A stretch of DNA of 64,000 nt from assembly GCF_004357765.1 (NCBI RefSeq), contig NZ_SMTE01000006.1, forward strand, positions 278,911-342,910, read 5' to 3'. Below the pieces are notes generated by a model. That model had not been told where the DNA came from and searched no databases. It worked only from the letters and a program-made list of their open reading frames with translations. Each line of letters opens with the position of its first letter. Position 1 is the stretch's first letter. The translations under genes were made by a program, and so were the position numbers. Shown here in pieces: positions 56,591-64,000 of this stretch. The stretch comes from Pseudomonas putida (lineage in GTDB: Bacteria > Pseudomonadota > Gammaproteobacteria > Pseudomonadales > Pseudomonadaceae).

Positions 56591-57427
56591 TCAATACACG
56601 GGTTCGCCGTCGAACCCTTCGGCCTGCATTTTTTTCAGCAACTCCTGCCAGCGCGACAACCGTTTGGTATCCCCCACCTTCTTGTTGCCGGCGGCATTGG
56701 CCAGCCACATACCCTCACCATTGAAGGCGTACACCGGCAGCAGGTCGTTACGCTGGCCCGCGGGCTTGATTGCGTTCATCAGGCTGTCGAGCACCAGGGG
56801 TTCGGACTGGGGGCTGGCGTAATAGGTCAGCACCATGTGCGCGCGGTTTTGGGTCAGCGCCTTGACGTAGGTGATGCGCAGCTTTTCGCTGGGAATCCCC
56901 ATACGTCGCAGGCTGAAGTACTTGGCGATAGCATAGTCCTCGCAATCGCCGGCGCCCTTCACCAGCGACTGGATCGGCGTGGCCCAATAGTCCACTTCGT
57001 GCCACAGGTCGATGTCTTCCACATACCGCAGTTGCTGGTTGAAGAACTGGTTGACCACTTGCAGGCGCTGGATCTCGCTGCCTTGTGCCTGGGTCGACAG
57101 CAGGCGCTGCCAGGCATCGATGCGTTGCTTGCCCTGGCCGAGCGGCCCGTACAGGGCCTGGGCGCGCTGGCTGATCTGGGCGAAGTCCCAATCCGCGTGC
57201 AGGCCCATGACCATCGCGCCAAGCAGCACGGCCAAGGCCAGGCGTAGCACCGAAGGTTTCAAGGCTCGAATGGCCACCACTGCCGACACCTGTGCGAGCT
57301 GTTGCGAAACGCCGATGTTGCTCCCTGACGTGGGAAAACGCCAATGACCGCGAACGGCATCATCGCCAATGGTCGGCTCGACGAAACTTTCCATGGCTGG
57401 CACGGTGATCCAGCTTCCTTTGCACAT
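56591..57427 (-). CDS. lapG: LapG, periplasmic cysteine protease of the Lap system
   Basis: Up to 278 aa; the start is uncertain (ATG 57427, ATG 57394 or a later GTG), with a hydrophobic export segment at 60-75 (LRLALAVLLGAMVMGL). The bacterial transglutaminase-like protease domain carries the catalytic triad Cys162 (GDCEDYAIAKY), His197 (RAHMVL) and Asp214 (LVLDSL) in this numbering. The 35 and 17 residue spacings fit the family. LapG cleaves the N-terminal retention module of LapA-type adhesins when free of LapD. Confidence 0.93.
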   Translation of the reverse strand: MCKGSWITVPAMESFVEPTIGDDAVRGHWRFPTSGSNIGVSQQLAQVSAVVAIRALKPSVLRLALAVLLGAMVMGLHADWDFAQISQRAQALYGPLGQGKQRIDAWQRLLSTQAQGSEIQRLQVVNQFFNQQLRYVEDIDLWHEVDYWATPIQSLVKGAGDCEDYAIAKYFSLRRMGIPSEKLRITYVKALTQNRAHMVLTYYASPQSEPLVLDSLMNAIKPAGQRNDLLPVYAFNGEGMWLANAAGNKKVGDTKRLSRWQELLKKMQAEGFDGEPVY

Positions 57428-57519
57428 AGACTTGATACACGATAGCCGCGTTTTCGCACGGCTTGACCCCGCTTCGGATGGCGACGGTTTGACAGGCTGG
57501 TCGGTCTGTCTCTAGGTTG

Positions 57520-57531
57520 ATTGGATCCAAT
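57520..57531. promoter_or_regulatory. ATTGGATCCAAT palindrome, candidate GntR operator
   Basis: A perfect 12-bp palindrome 28 bases upstream of the GntR start. It is the same sequence as the operator known for the FCD-type regulator VanR of Caulobacter, as I recall it. It lies in the lapG-GntR divergent gap and so could also touch lapG transcription. Confidence 0.55.
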
Positions 57532-57559
57532 TACTGTTTTCGTCGAGGCGTAGTTCCGG

Positions 57560-58255
57560 GTGGCCGTAAAAATCAAACTGAGCAGTGTGTTCGGCCCCGA
57601 GCAGGTCCCGGCGCACGAGGCCCGTGGGGTGATTGAAGAGCGCCTGCGCAGTGCCATTCTCGATGGCCGGCTGGCTCCTGGCACCGCCGTGCGCCAACAG
57701 GAACTGGCGACCTTGTTCGGCGTCAGCCGCATGCCAGTGCGCGAGGCGCTACGCCAACTCGAGTCGCAGGGGTTGCTGCAGGTCGAAATGCACAAAGGGG
57801 CCGTGGTCGCGCCATTGATCGGCGAAGATGCGATGGATACCTACGCCCTGCGTGTACTGCTCGAATCCGAGGCGCTGCGCCAGTCGGTACCACGACTCAC
57901 CCCAGAGGACATCGATCAGGCCCGTGATTACATCCGGCAACTGCAAGAGCAAACCGAGCACGCCGAGCTGGGCCGCCTCAATCGTCTGTTCCACATGACC
58001 TTGTACAGCAAGGCCAGTAACCAGAGGCTGCTGCGGTTGATCGAGCACGAGCTCAACCAAGAAGAGCGTTTCCTGCGCTTTCACCTCTCGTCCATGGGAC
58101 TGGGCACACTGACCCAGGACGATCACCTGGCCTTGCTGGACGCTGCCAGTCAGCGCCAGGTAGAGACCGCGGTACAGGTTCTGGAGGCGCACTTGAACAA
58201 GGGAGCGCAAACCATTCGCGCGTATCTGGACCGCCAGCCTGCCAGCCACGGCTAG
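57560..58255 (+). CDS. GntR-family regulator, FadR/FCD subgroup
   Basis: 231 aa, GTG start. N-terminal winged helix (EARGVIEERLRSAILDGRLAPGTAVRQQELATLFGVSRMPVREALRQLESQGLL) and C-terminal all-helical FCD ligand domain (YALRVLLESEALRQSV; LNRLFHMTLYSKASNQRLLRLI; DDHLALLDAASQRQVETAVQVLEAHL) with its metal-binding histidines. Binds small organic acids as a rule; effector not readable here. No adjacent catabolic genes on its strand. A palindrome operator sits just upstream. Confidence 0.9.
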   Translation: MAVKIKLSSVFGPEQVPAHEARGVIEERLRSAILDGRLAPGTAVRQQELATLFGVSRMPVREALRQLESQGLLQVEMHKGAVVAPLIGEDAMDTYALRVLLESEALRQSVPRLTPEDIDQARDYIRQLQEQTEHAELGRLNRLFHMTLYSKASNQRLLRLIEHELNQEERFLRFHLSSMGLGTLTQDDHLALLDAASQRQVETAVQVLEAHLNKGAQTIRAYLDRQPASHG

Positions 58256-58310
58256 CACCGCCAGCCACGGTGGCAAATTCCGGTTGCAAATCTACGAGTC
58301 GCCGGCCAAC

Positions 58311-58329
58311 AATGAGAGTCATTATCATT
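58311..58329 (+). promoter_or_regulatory. Fur box upstream of the ECF sigma factor
   Basis: AATGAGAGTCATTATCATT matches 17 of 19 bases of the repeated NATA/TAT Fur pattern written as AATGATAATCATTATCATT. It lies just before the sigma-factor start, the expected place for iron-starvation sigma genes. Confidence 0.75.
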
Positions 58330-58345
58330 AGTAACATTGTCTGCC

Positions 58346-58849
58346 ATGGCTCCCAACGACTCGGTGCACACGCTCTATAGCCATCATCACGGCTGGCTGC
58401 ACAATTGGCTGCGCAGCAAGCTGGGCAATGCCGCCGATGCCGCGGACCTTGCCCAGGACACCTTCGTGCGCCTGCTGCAGCGCCGCGAAGCCCTGGAGCT
58501 CAGCGCCCCGCGGGCCTTTCTGCGAACCGTGGCACGCGGTCTGGTGATCGATCACTGGCGCCGTGAAGAACTGCACCGTGCCTACCTCGAAGCGCTGGCC
58601 CAGGTGCCCGAAGACCAGGCGCCCTCCGTCGAGACCCGCGAGCTTTTGCTGGAACTGCTCGAACGCATCGCGCGCCTGCTCGATGGCCTCAAACCGAAAG
58701 TGCGCCGCGCCTTCCTCCTGGCTCAGTGCGATGGCCTGAGCCATAAGCAGATTGCCGAGCACATGGGCATTTCTCTGCGTTCGGTGGAGCGCTATGTCGC
58801 CGACGCGCTCTACCATTGCTATCTGCTGCGCTATGAAGACGAACGCTGA
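58346..58849 (+). CDS. FecI-type ECF sigma factor (iron starvation)
   Basis: 167 aa from ATG 58346 (a TTG at 58337 is also open). Sigma region 2 is AADAADLAQDTFVRLLQRREALELSAPRAFLRTVARGLVIDHWRREEL; region 4 is LKPKVRRAFLLAQCDGLSHKQIAEHMGISLRSVERYVADALYHCY. This is the FecI/FpvI/FoxI group of iron-uptake sigma factors. It is followed directly by the FecR-type gene and a TonB receptor with a signalling domain, and preceded by a Fur box. Confidence 0.93.
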   Translation: MAPNDSVHTLYSHHHGWLHNWLRSKLGNAADAADLAQDTFVRLLQRREALELSAPRAFLRTVARGLVIDHWRREELHRAYLEALAQVPEDQAPSVETRELLLELLERIARLLDGLKPKVRRAFLLAQCDGLSHKQIAEHMGISLRSVERYVADALYHCYLLRYEDER

Positions 58850-59819
58850 AGCGATGCGTGCAGCAGCCCCCTCGGCAAAGGCCGTCAGACAAGCCATCCA
58901 GTGGATGCTCAGGTTGCGCGAGAGCGGCGACAACCCTGCCCTGACTCGGCGCTGCGAGCAGTGGCGTAACGCTCAGCAAGAACATGAACAGGCCTGGCAA
59001 CGGGTGATACGCCTGCACCAGGACCTAGACCTGCGTGCCGTACCCGGCGCCGGGTTGGCCTTGCAGACATTGGAGACCAGCCAGCGCCGGCTGCACCGAC
59101 GCCAGGCCCTGAAATTGCTGGGCGGGATCGCGATGGTGGGTACGAGCGGCTGGTTGGCCAGGGATCTGGCGCCGGTCCGCGTCTGGACATCCGACTACGC
59201 CACGGCCACGGGCGAGCGGCGTAGCGTCGATCTGGCCGATGGCGGTTTGCTGCAAATCAACACGCGCAGCGTGGTGGATCTGGATTTCGACCTGACACGA
59301 CGTCTGTTGCGGCTGAAGCAGGGTGAACTGCTGCTCACCTGCAGCGACCCCGCCGCCCCAGGTCGCCCACTGCTGGTGCAAACCCGTGAGGCATTGCTCG
59401 AGGGCTTCGCGGGCCGTTTCAATGTTCGCCAGGACGCCGACTGCACCCGTGTCACCGTCGGCCAGGGGCAGGTCGCACTGCATCGACCCGACGGCCAGTT
59501 GCAGTGGTTGGAGGGCTCCCAGGACTGGCGCATCGATGCCCAGGGCGCGCGGCGTCTGGAGCAGGTGGAAATGGATGGCATGGCCTGGAGTGAAGGCCTC
59601 ATCGTCACCCGCGACATGCAACTGGTGGATTTCCTCGCTCAGATCAGCCGCTATCGCCACGGCTATCTGAGCTGTGCCGATGAAGTCGCCGGCTTGCGCC
59701 TCTCAGGTGTGTTTCGTCTCGAAGACCCCGAGGCCTTGCTGCAACTGCTGCCGCAGACGCTACCGGTGCAGTTGCGACAGCGGACGCGGTGGTGGACCCG
59801 GGTAGAGCGACTGGGCTGA
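58833..59819 (+). CDS. FecR-type anti-sigma factor / sigma regulator
   Basis: About 328 aa (or 321 from ATG 58854). The cytoplasmic N-terminus (DUF4880-like: AIQWMLRLRESGDNPALTRRCEQWRNAQQEHEQAWQRV) is followed by one membrane helix (LLGGIAMVGTSGWLA), the periplasmic FecR domain (YATATGERRSVDLADGGLLQINTRSVVDLDF) and an STN-like end. It relays the receptor signal across the inner membrane to the sigma factor. The start overlaps the sigma gene end. Confidence 0.92.
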   Translation: MKTNAEAMRAAAPSAKAVRQAIQWMLRLRESGDNPALTRRCEQWRNAQQEHEQAWQRVIRLHQDLDLRAVPGAGLALQTLETSQRRLHRRQALKLLGGIAMVGTSGWLARDLAPVRVWTSDYATATGERRSVDLADGGLLQINTRSVVDLDFDLTRRLLRLKQGELLLTCSDPAAPGRPLLVQTREALLEGFAGRFNVRQDADCTRVTVGQGQVALHRPDGQLQWLEGSQDWRIDAQGARRLEQVEMDGMAWSEGLIVTRDMQLVDFLAQISRYRHGYLSCADEVAGLRLSGVFRLEDPEALLQLLPQTLPVQLRQRTRWWTRVERLG

Positions 59820-59917
59820 TGCCGAGTCGATTCGCTGATTTTTTGGCGGGTTTTGCTCAGGTGTCCGGCTAGGACAGTAAGCGATGTCTTCTGCCCTCAC
59901 TCATCACGGACCTTTTC

Positions 59918-62404
59918 ATGCCCTTTGCCTCACGCTCGGCCCTGCCTCTCGTCGAGAACGATCGTCGACCCGCCCTCAACTCTGCTCACCTGGGCAAAGC
60001 GGCCCGCGCAGCCCTGTTCGGCACCGCGCTGGGTCTGGCTGGCAGCCCTTCGCTGCTGCAAGCTGCCGAATCGACCCCGACCCACCAGGCCTACGCCATC
60101 GCCCCAGGCCAATTGAACGACGTGCTCAATCAGTTCGCTCGTCAGGCGGGGATAACTCTGTCGAGCACGCCACAGCTTACCGGTCAGTTGCAGTCCAACG
60201 GTCTGCAGGGGCAATACTCGCCTGGACAAGGGCTGCACATGCTGCTGCAAGGCACCGGCCTCGAAGCGGTCAGCCAGGACGGCCGCAGCTATGTGATCCA
60301 GCCTCAAGCCGACAGCGCCGCACTGTCATTGCCCAGCACTGATGTCCGCGGATTCAGTCTCGGCAACGCGCTGGGCAGCATGGACGGCTACAACGCTACT
60401 CACAGCCAGGTAGCGACCAAGACCAGCACACCGCTGGTCGAGACCTCGCAGTCGGTGTCGGTGGTCACCCGTCAGCAGATGGATGACCAGGGCGCGCAAA
60501 CAGTCGCCCAGGCCATGCGCTATACCCCGGGAGTACTGACCAACCCCTACGGCGCAACCCATCGCTATGACTATGTGGCCATGCGTGGCTTCAACGACGG
60601 CTCGGTGGACAACATCTACCTCGACGGTTTGAAGTCCATGGGCGACAACGGCACCTACAGCACCCTGCAGGTAGACCCGTATTTCCTCGAACGTATCGAT
60701 GTGCTCAAAGGGCCCTCGTCAGTGCTCTACGGGCGCAGCTCACCAGGGGGGCTGGTAGCGCTGACCAGCAAGAAGCCACTGTTCACCCCTTATCATCAGG
60801 TACAGGCCAGCGCCGGCACCCAAGGCCAGCGGGGCATGGGCTTCGACTTCAGTGGTCCGATCGATGAGGACAAACGAATCGCCTATCGACTGACGGGTCT
60901 CGCGGACGCTTCCGACACCCAATTCGATCACAACAAGGAAGAGCGCTACACCATCGCTCCTGCAGTCAGCATCGACTTCACCGAAGACACCTCCCTGACC
61001 CTGCAGGCCTATCTGCAACATGATCCCAATGGCGGCTATCACGGCGGCAACCCGGCCGATGGCATGCTGCACCCGCGCAATGGCCTGCGGCTCTCGGATC
61101 ACTTCTTCGAGGGCGAACCAGGGATCGACAACTACGAGCGCACTCAACAGTCGTTCAGCTATCAGTTCGAACACCGCTTCAATGATGTGTTCACCGCGCG
61201 GCAGAACTTCCGCTATCAGGATTCCGACGTGTCCATGGACCAGGTCTACTCGGCTGGTTGGGCGGATGCTGACAGCAACATCCTCAATCGCGCCTATACC
61301 GGCGGCGATGAGCGCCTGCATTCCTACATCATCGATAACATGTTGCAGGCTGAATTCTTCACGGGTGCTGCCAAGCACACCTTGCTGCTGGGTGCCGATT
61401 ACCAACGGCGCAAAGCCGACGTGACGTGGCGCTATGGCAGCGTCGACCCGCTGGATGCCAGCAATCCACAGTATGGCCAGGGCAACCTTCAAGTGCTGGG
61501 CGAAAACCGCTACCAGCGACGTCTACAGCAAACCGGGGTGTACCTGCAGGATCTGCTCGAGCTGGATCAGTGGCGCTTCTCCCTGGGCCTGCGCCAGGAC
61601 TGGGTCAAAGTGTCTGAAGAAAACCGCGACAGCAACACCAGGGTCAGCGACAACCGCTCCAACTTCACGACTCGCGCAGGGGTGCTGTACCTCTTCGAGA
61701 ACGGTGTCGCGCCTTACGTCAGCTATTCGGAGTCGTTCAACCCCAACACCGTCTCTGACCAGAACGGTCGCCCACTGGCGCCAACCGAGGGCACCCAGTG
61801 GGAGGCAGGCATCAAGTACCAGCCACCGGGTACCGACAACCTGTTCACCGCCTCGGTGTTCCGCATCGAGCAAGAGAATCTGGCCTCCAAACAGCCGGAC
61901 GAAAACTTCTACCGCGCTGTCGGCGAAGTGCGCTCCCAGGGCCTGGAGCTGGAAGCCCACGTACAGGTGACCGAAAACCTGAAGCTGCTGGGTGGCTACA
62001 CCTTCACCGACATCGAGTACTCCAGGTCGATGCCCAGCCTGGTTGCCCCGGGTGTGGACAACAACGGCAACTCGCCAACCCAGGCGCCCAAGCAGATGCT
62101 TTCGCTCTGGGCCGACTACAACTTCCATCAGGGGCCCCTCGATGGCCTACGCCTGGGCGGGGGTATGCGTTACGTGGGCTACAGCTGGGTGGACGCGGAA
62201 AACAGCATGAAGGTGCCCTCCTACACCCTGTTCGACGCCTCGGTTGGCTATGACCTGGGCAAAGTCGGCCTCAAGGGCGTGGATGTTCGCTTGAATGCCA
62301 ACAACCTGACCAACGAAACCTACATCGCCTCCTGCGCGAGCCTGAACTACTGCTACATGGGCGAAGAACGCAATGTCAGCGCCACGGTCAGCTATCAGTT
62401 CTGA
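59918..62404 (+). CDS. foxA: TonB-dependent siderophore receptor with signalling domain (FoxA-like)
   Basis: 828 aa outer-membrane receptor. Signal peptide region to about residue 50 (ALFGTALGLAGSPSLLQA), then an N-terminal STN signalling domain (AYAIAPGQLNDVLNQFARQAGITLS), the plug (TSTPLVETSQSVSVVTRQQMDDQGAQTVAQAMRYTPGV) and a 22-strand-type barrel ending in aromatic F. The family is ferric hydroxamate receptors; I recall the KT2440 gene at this place as a ferrioxamine receptor, so foxA is tentative. Regulated through the adjacent sigma/FecR pair. Confidence 0.9.
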   Translation: MPFASRSALPLVENDRRPALNSAHLGKAARAALFGTALGLAGSPSLLQAAESTPTHQAYAIAPGQLNDVLNQFARQAGITLSSTPQLTGQLQSNGLQGQYSPGQGLHMLLQGTGLEAVSQDGRSYVIQPQADSAALSLPSTDVRGFSLGNALGSMDGYNATHSQVATKTSTPLVETSQSVSVVTRQQMDDQGAQTVAQAMRYTPGVLTNPYGATHRYDYVAMRGFNDGSVDNIYLDGLKSMGDNGTYSTLQVDPYFLERIDVLKGPSSVLYGRSSPGGLVALTSKKPLFTPYHQVQASAGTQGQRGMGFDFSGPIDEDKRIAYRLTGLADASDTQFDHNKEERYTIAPAVSIDFTEDTSLTLQAYLQHDPNGGYHGGNPADGMLHPRNGLRLSDHFFEGEPGIDNYERTQQSFSYQFEHRFNDVFTARQNFRYQDSDVSMDQVYSAGWADADSNILNRAYTGGDERLHSYIIDNMLQAEFFTGAAKHTLLLGADYQRRKADVTWRYGSVDPLDASNPQYGQGNLQVLGENRYQRRLQQTGVYLQDLLELDQWRFSLGLRQDWVKVSEENRDSNTRVSDNRSNFTTRAGVLYLFENGVAPYVSYSESFNPNTVSDQNGRPLAPTEGTQWEAGIKYQPPGTDNLFTASVFRIEQENLASKQPDENFYRAVGEVRSQGLELEAHVQVTENLKLLGGYTFTDIEYSRSMPSLVAPGVDNNGNSPTQAPKQMLSLWADYNFHQGPLDGLRLGGGMRYVGYSWVDAENSMKVPSYTLFDASVGYDLGKVGLKGVDVRLNANNLTNETYIASCASLNYCYMGEERNVSATVSYQF

Positions 62405-62425
62405 GCCCGTCACCGAGCAACACCG

Positions 62426-62457
62426 AGCCAGCGCCTGATCCCAGGTGCTGGCTTTTT
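62426..62457 (+). terminator. Intrinsic terminator after the TonB receptor
   Basis: AGCCAGCGCCTG 62426-62437 pairs with CAGGTGCTGGCT 62442-62453 (one G-T pair) and is followed by five T. Confidence 0.8.
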
Positions 62458-62487
62458 CGTTTCTGGCGTTTTCTGGAGTTTGACGAG

Positions 62488-63672
62488 ATGCGTCGACTAT
62501 CTGTACTGCTGCATCGTTACCTGGGGTTGCTGACCGCGGTATTCCTGGCCTTGGCGGGACTCACCGGCAGCCTGCTGGCCTTTCATCATGAACTGGACGA
62601 GTGGCTCAACCCGCAGTTTTACGAAGCCCCGGCCAAGGGTGCTCTCCAGCAGCCAGGTCTGCTTGTGGATAAGTTGCAGGGGGAACATCCTCGTCTGCAG
62701 GTCTGGTACATGGAGTATCCACAGGAGGCAGGGCATGCGGCGCTGCTGGCCATGGTGCCACGCAACGATCCTGTCACCGGCTCCCCCTACGCCGAGAAGA
62801 ACACCGTCTTCTACCTGGACCCGGTCAGCGGCGACACCCTCGGCCAACGCTATTGGGGCGACTGTTGTTTCTCCCGGGAGAACTTCATGCCGTTCATCCT
62901 CGAATTGCATTACAGCCTGACCCTGCCGGGTAATTGGGGACTGTTGTTGATGGGCAGTGTGGCGATCCTTTGGGTAATCGACTGTTTCATAGCCCTGTTG
63001 CTCACCCTCCCCCGCGGGCGCCCGTTCTGGCGCAAGTGGTCAACGGCATGGAAGATCAAGGGTGGACACAGTTACCGGCTGAATATGGATATCCACAGGG
63101 CGGGCGGACTGTGGTTGTGGTTGCTGCTGCTACCGATCGCCATAAGCAGCGTGGCGATGAATCTGCCAGCACAGGTGTTCAAACCAGCCGTGTCGTTGTT
63201 CTCACCGGTAGCGCCAAGCGTCTATGAGGCCCGTGGCGCGATGCCGAAGGAGCAACTGGGGGTTACCCAGCTGAACTACCAGCAAGCCTACCAGCGGGCT
63301 CAGGAAGAAGGCGCGAGGCTGGGGCTCACGGCCCCGATTGGCGAGCTCTACTACAGCTTCGAATACAACTTCTACGGCGCGGGTTTCGGACAGCATGACA
63401 CCGAGGCCCACGGCAAGTCCTGGTTGTTCTTTCACGGCAGCGACGGACGCCTGCTCGGCGAGGAGATCGCCGGTCAAGGTACGCTGGGTGAGCGCTTCTA
63501 TAGGCTGCAATTACCGATCCATGGTGGGCGGATCATCGGCCTGAGTGGACAGATCCTCATCGCCATACTGGGCCTTGTGATCGCCGTGCTGTCGTTTACC
63601 GGCGTGTATATCTGGTGGCGCAAGCTCCAGGCGCGGCGCCTGGGCAAGGCACGCAAGGTTGCGATCGGGTAG
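62488..63672 (+). CDS. PepSY-domain inner-membrane protein (siderophore-iron reductase type)
   Basis: 394 aa PepSY_TM protein with about four membrane helices (YLGLLTAVFLALAGLTGSLLAFHHE; LLLMGSVAILWVIDCFIALLL; LWLWLLLLPIAISSVAMN; ILIAILGLVIAVLSFTGVYIWW) and large periplasmic loops. Conserved histidines sit in HRYLG, HHELDEW, ELHYSL and MDIHRAGG, likely heme or metal ligands. FoxB/FpvG-like proteins reduce iron from siderophores at the inner membrane. Follows the receptor after a terminator, so it may have its own promoter or rely on read-through. Confidence 0.88.
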   Translation: MRRLSVLLHRYLGLLTAVFLALAGLTGSLLAFHHELDEWLNPQFYEAPAKGALQQPGLLVDKLQGEHPRLQVWYMEYPQEAGHAALLAMVPRNDPVTGSPYAEKNTVFYLDPVSGDTLGQRYWGDCCFSRENFMPFILELHYSLTLPGNWGLLLMGSVAILWVIDCFIALLLTLPRGRPFWRKWSTAWKIKGGHSYRLNMDIHRAGGLWLWLLLLPIAISSVAMNLPAQVFKPAVSLFSPVAPSVYEARGAMPKEQLGVTQLNYQQAYQRAQEEGARLGLTAPIGELYYSFEYNFYGAGFGQHDTEAHGKSWLFFHGSDGRLLGEEIAGQGTLGERFYRLQLPIHGGRIIGLSGQILIAILGLVIAVLSFTGVYIWWRKLQARRLGKARKVAIG

Positions 63673-63681
63673 CCGGAAAAG

Positions 63682-63718
63682 ACAAAGCCCCTGTCTGCAT
63701 GGCAGACAGGGGCTTTGT
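63682..63718. terminator. Strong bidirectional terminator between the PepSY gene and the rRNA operon
   Basis: ACAAAGCCCCTGTCTGC 63682-63698 pairs perfectly with GCAGACAGGGGCTTTGT 63702-63718, loop ATG. It ends both the plus-strand gene and, just after the last 5S, the minus-strand rRNA operon. Confidence 0.85.
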
Positions 63719-63725
63719 GATTGAA

Positions 63726-63841
63726 TCTTGACGATGACCTACTCTCACATGGGGAAACCCCACACTACCATCGGCGATGCATCGTTTCACTGCTGAGTTC
63801 GGGATGGGATCAGGTGGTTCCAATGCTCTATGGTCGTCAAG
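63726..63841 (-). rRNA. rrf: 5S ribosomal RNA
   Basis: On the minus strand the sequence runs CTTGACGACCATAGAGCATT to GTGAGAGTAGGTCATCGTCAAG, about 116 nt. Its two ends pair, and the interior CCACCTGATCCCATCCCGAA and GTAGTGTGGGGTTTCCCCA are diagnostic of Pseudomonas 5S rRNA. End positions are estimated to within a few bases. Confidence 0.95.
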
Positions 63842-63904
63842 AAATTCTGTGTGCCGGCCCGTCCTGCGGACGTACCAGCGAATCTCTGTACTCTCACCTA
63901 AAGA

Positions 63905-63940
63905 CAAAACCCCTACCTGCTCGCGCAGATAGGGGTTTTG
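63905..63940 (-). terminator. Terminator-like hairpin between the two 5S genes
   Basis: CAAAACCCCTACCTGC 63905-63920 pairs with GCAGATAGGGGTTTTG 63925-63940 with one mismatch. On the minus strand it follows the upstream 5S gene and ends in TTTTG, so it resembles an intrinsic terminator inside the operon. Confidence 0.7.
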
Positions 63941-63949
63941 CGAAATGAA

Positions 63950-64000
63950 TCTTGACGATGACCTACTCTCACATGGGGAAACCCCACACTACCATCGGCG
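63950..64000 (-). rRNA. rrf: Second 5S ribosomal RNA, partial (cut by window end)
   Basis: Bases 63951-64000 repeat 63727-63776 exactly, i.e. the 3' half of a second 5S gene in tandem on the minus strand. The rest, and presumably 23S and 16S, lie beyond the window. Confidence 0.93.

Noticed and set aside
63721-63948. 75-codon plus-strand frame
   Set aside because: Lies over the 5S rRNA gene and spacer.

Overview
The window is a chromosome segment from a fluorescent Pseudomonas, most likely of the P. putida group. This rests on high GC, dense Pseudomonas-type core genes, and a gene order that matches what I recall of P. putida KT2440: metQNI, desaturase, gabDT, algP/algQ, hemCDXY, algR, argH, sulfonate ABC genes, lapD/lapG, iron-sigma/receptor cluster, rRNA operon. 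I found no prophage, transposase, IS element or CRISPR array. Assignments come from reading the translations and DNA directly; no database search was run.

Layout. 1-1933: end of a methionine ABC importer (metQ tail, metN, metI). 2033-7626: c-di-GMP and signalling genes around a fatty-acid desaturase. These are a membrane PAS-GGDEF-EAL protein, desA, a cytosolic PAS-GGDEF protein, and an HDOD protein with a degenerate receiver. 7764-10666: gabT and gabD for GABA use. 11006-11082: tRNA-Arg(CCG). 11250-18559: housekeeping and unknown genes (CBS protein, DUF2789, YbaK-like, NfeD plus slipin, LysE exporter, ABC-F ATPase). 18535-26962: alginate/heme regulatory block (algP, FKBP isomerase, algQ, dsbB, hemY, hemX, hemD, hemC, algR), divergent from argH (27272-28666). 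28676-33726: a tightly overlapping MarR/FUSC/DUF1656/HlyD/OprM-type efflux operon with a clear operator palindrome. 33859-35420: Sel1-repeat protein and a short HTH regulator. 35542-39227: an alpha-ketoglutarate dioxygenase plus ABC importer for organosulfur compounds.

39421-53896: the most striking region, a nine-gene acetylated-cellulose operon of the wss type on the minus strand. It reads wssA/bcsQ, bcsA, bcsB, bcsZ, bcsC, then wssF, wssG (AlgF-like), wssH (MBOAT) and wssI (AlgJ/AlgX-like). It lies between the lapD/lapG pair (54628-57427) and the sulfonate cluster. From memory, KT2440 carries the adhesin operon lapA-lapBC in that place. The c-di-GMP receptor and protease that control LapA are therefore kept while the adhesin genes are absent from this window and cellulose genes sit there instead.

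57560-63672: a GntR/FCD regulator, then an iron-starvation cell-surface signalling module (sigma factor with Fur box, FecR-type anti-sigma, FoxA-like TonB receptor with STN domain, PepSY membrane protein). 63726-64000: the 3' end of an rRNA operon on the minus strand with two tandem 5S genes, the second cut by the window edge.

Shared themes are biofilm and c-di-GMP control (two enzymes, LapD, and PilZ-containing BcsA) and alginate-type regulators. Several operons also carry clear candidate operator palindromes.
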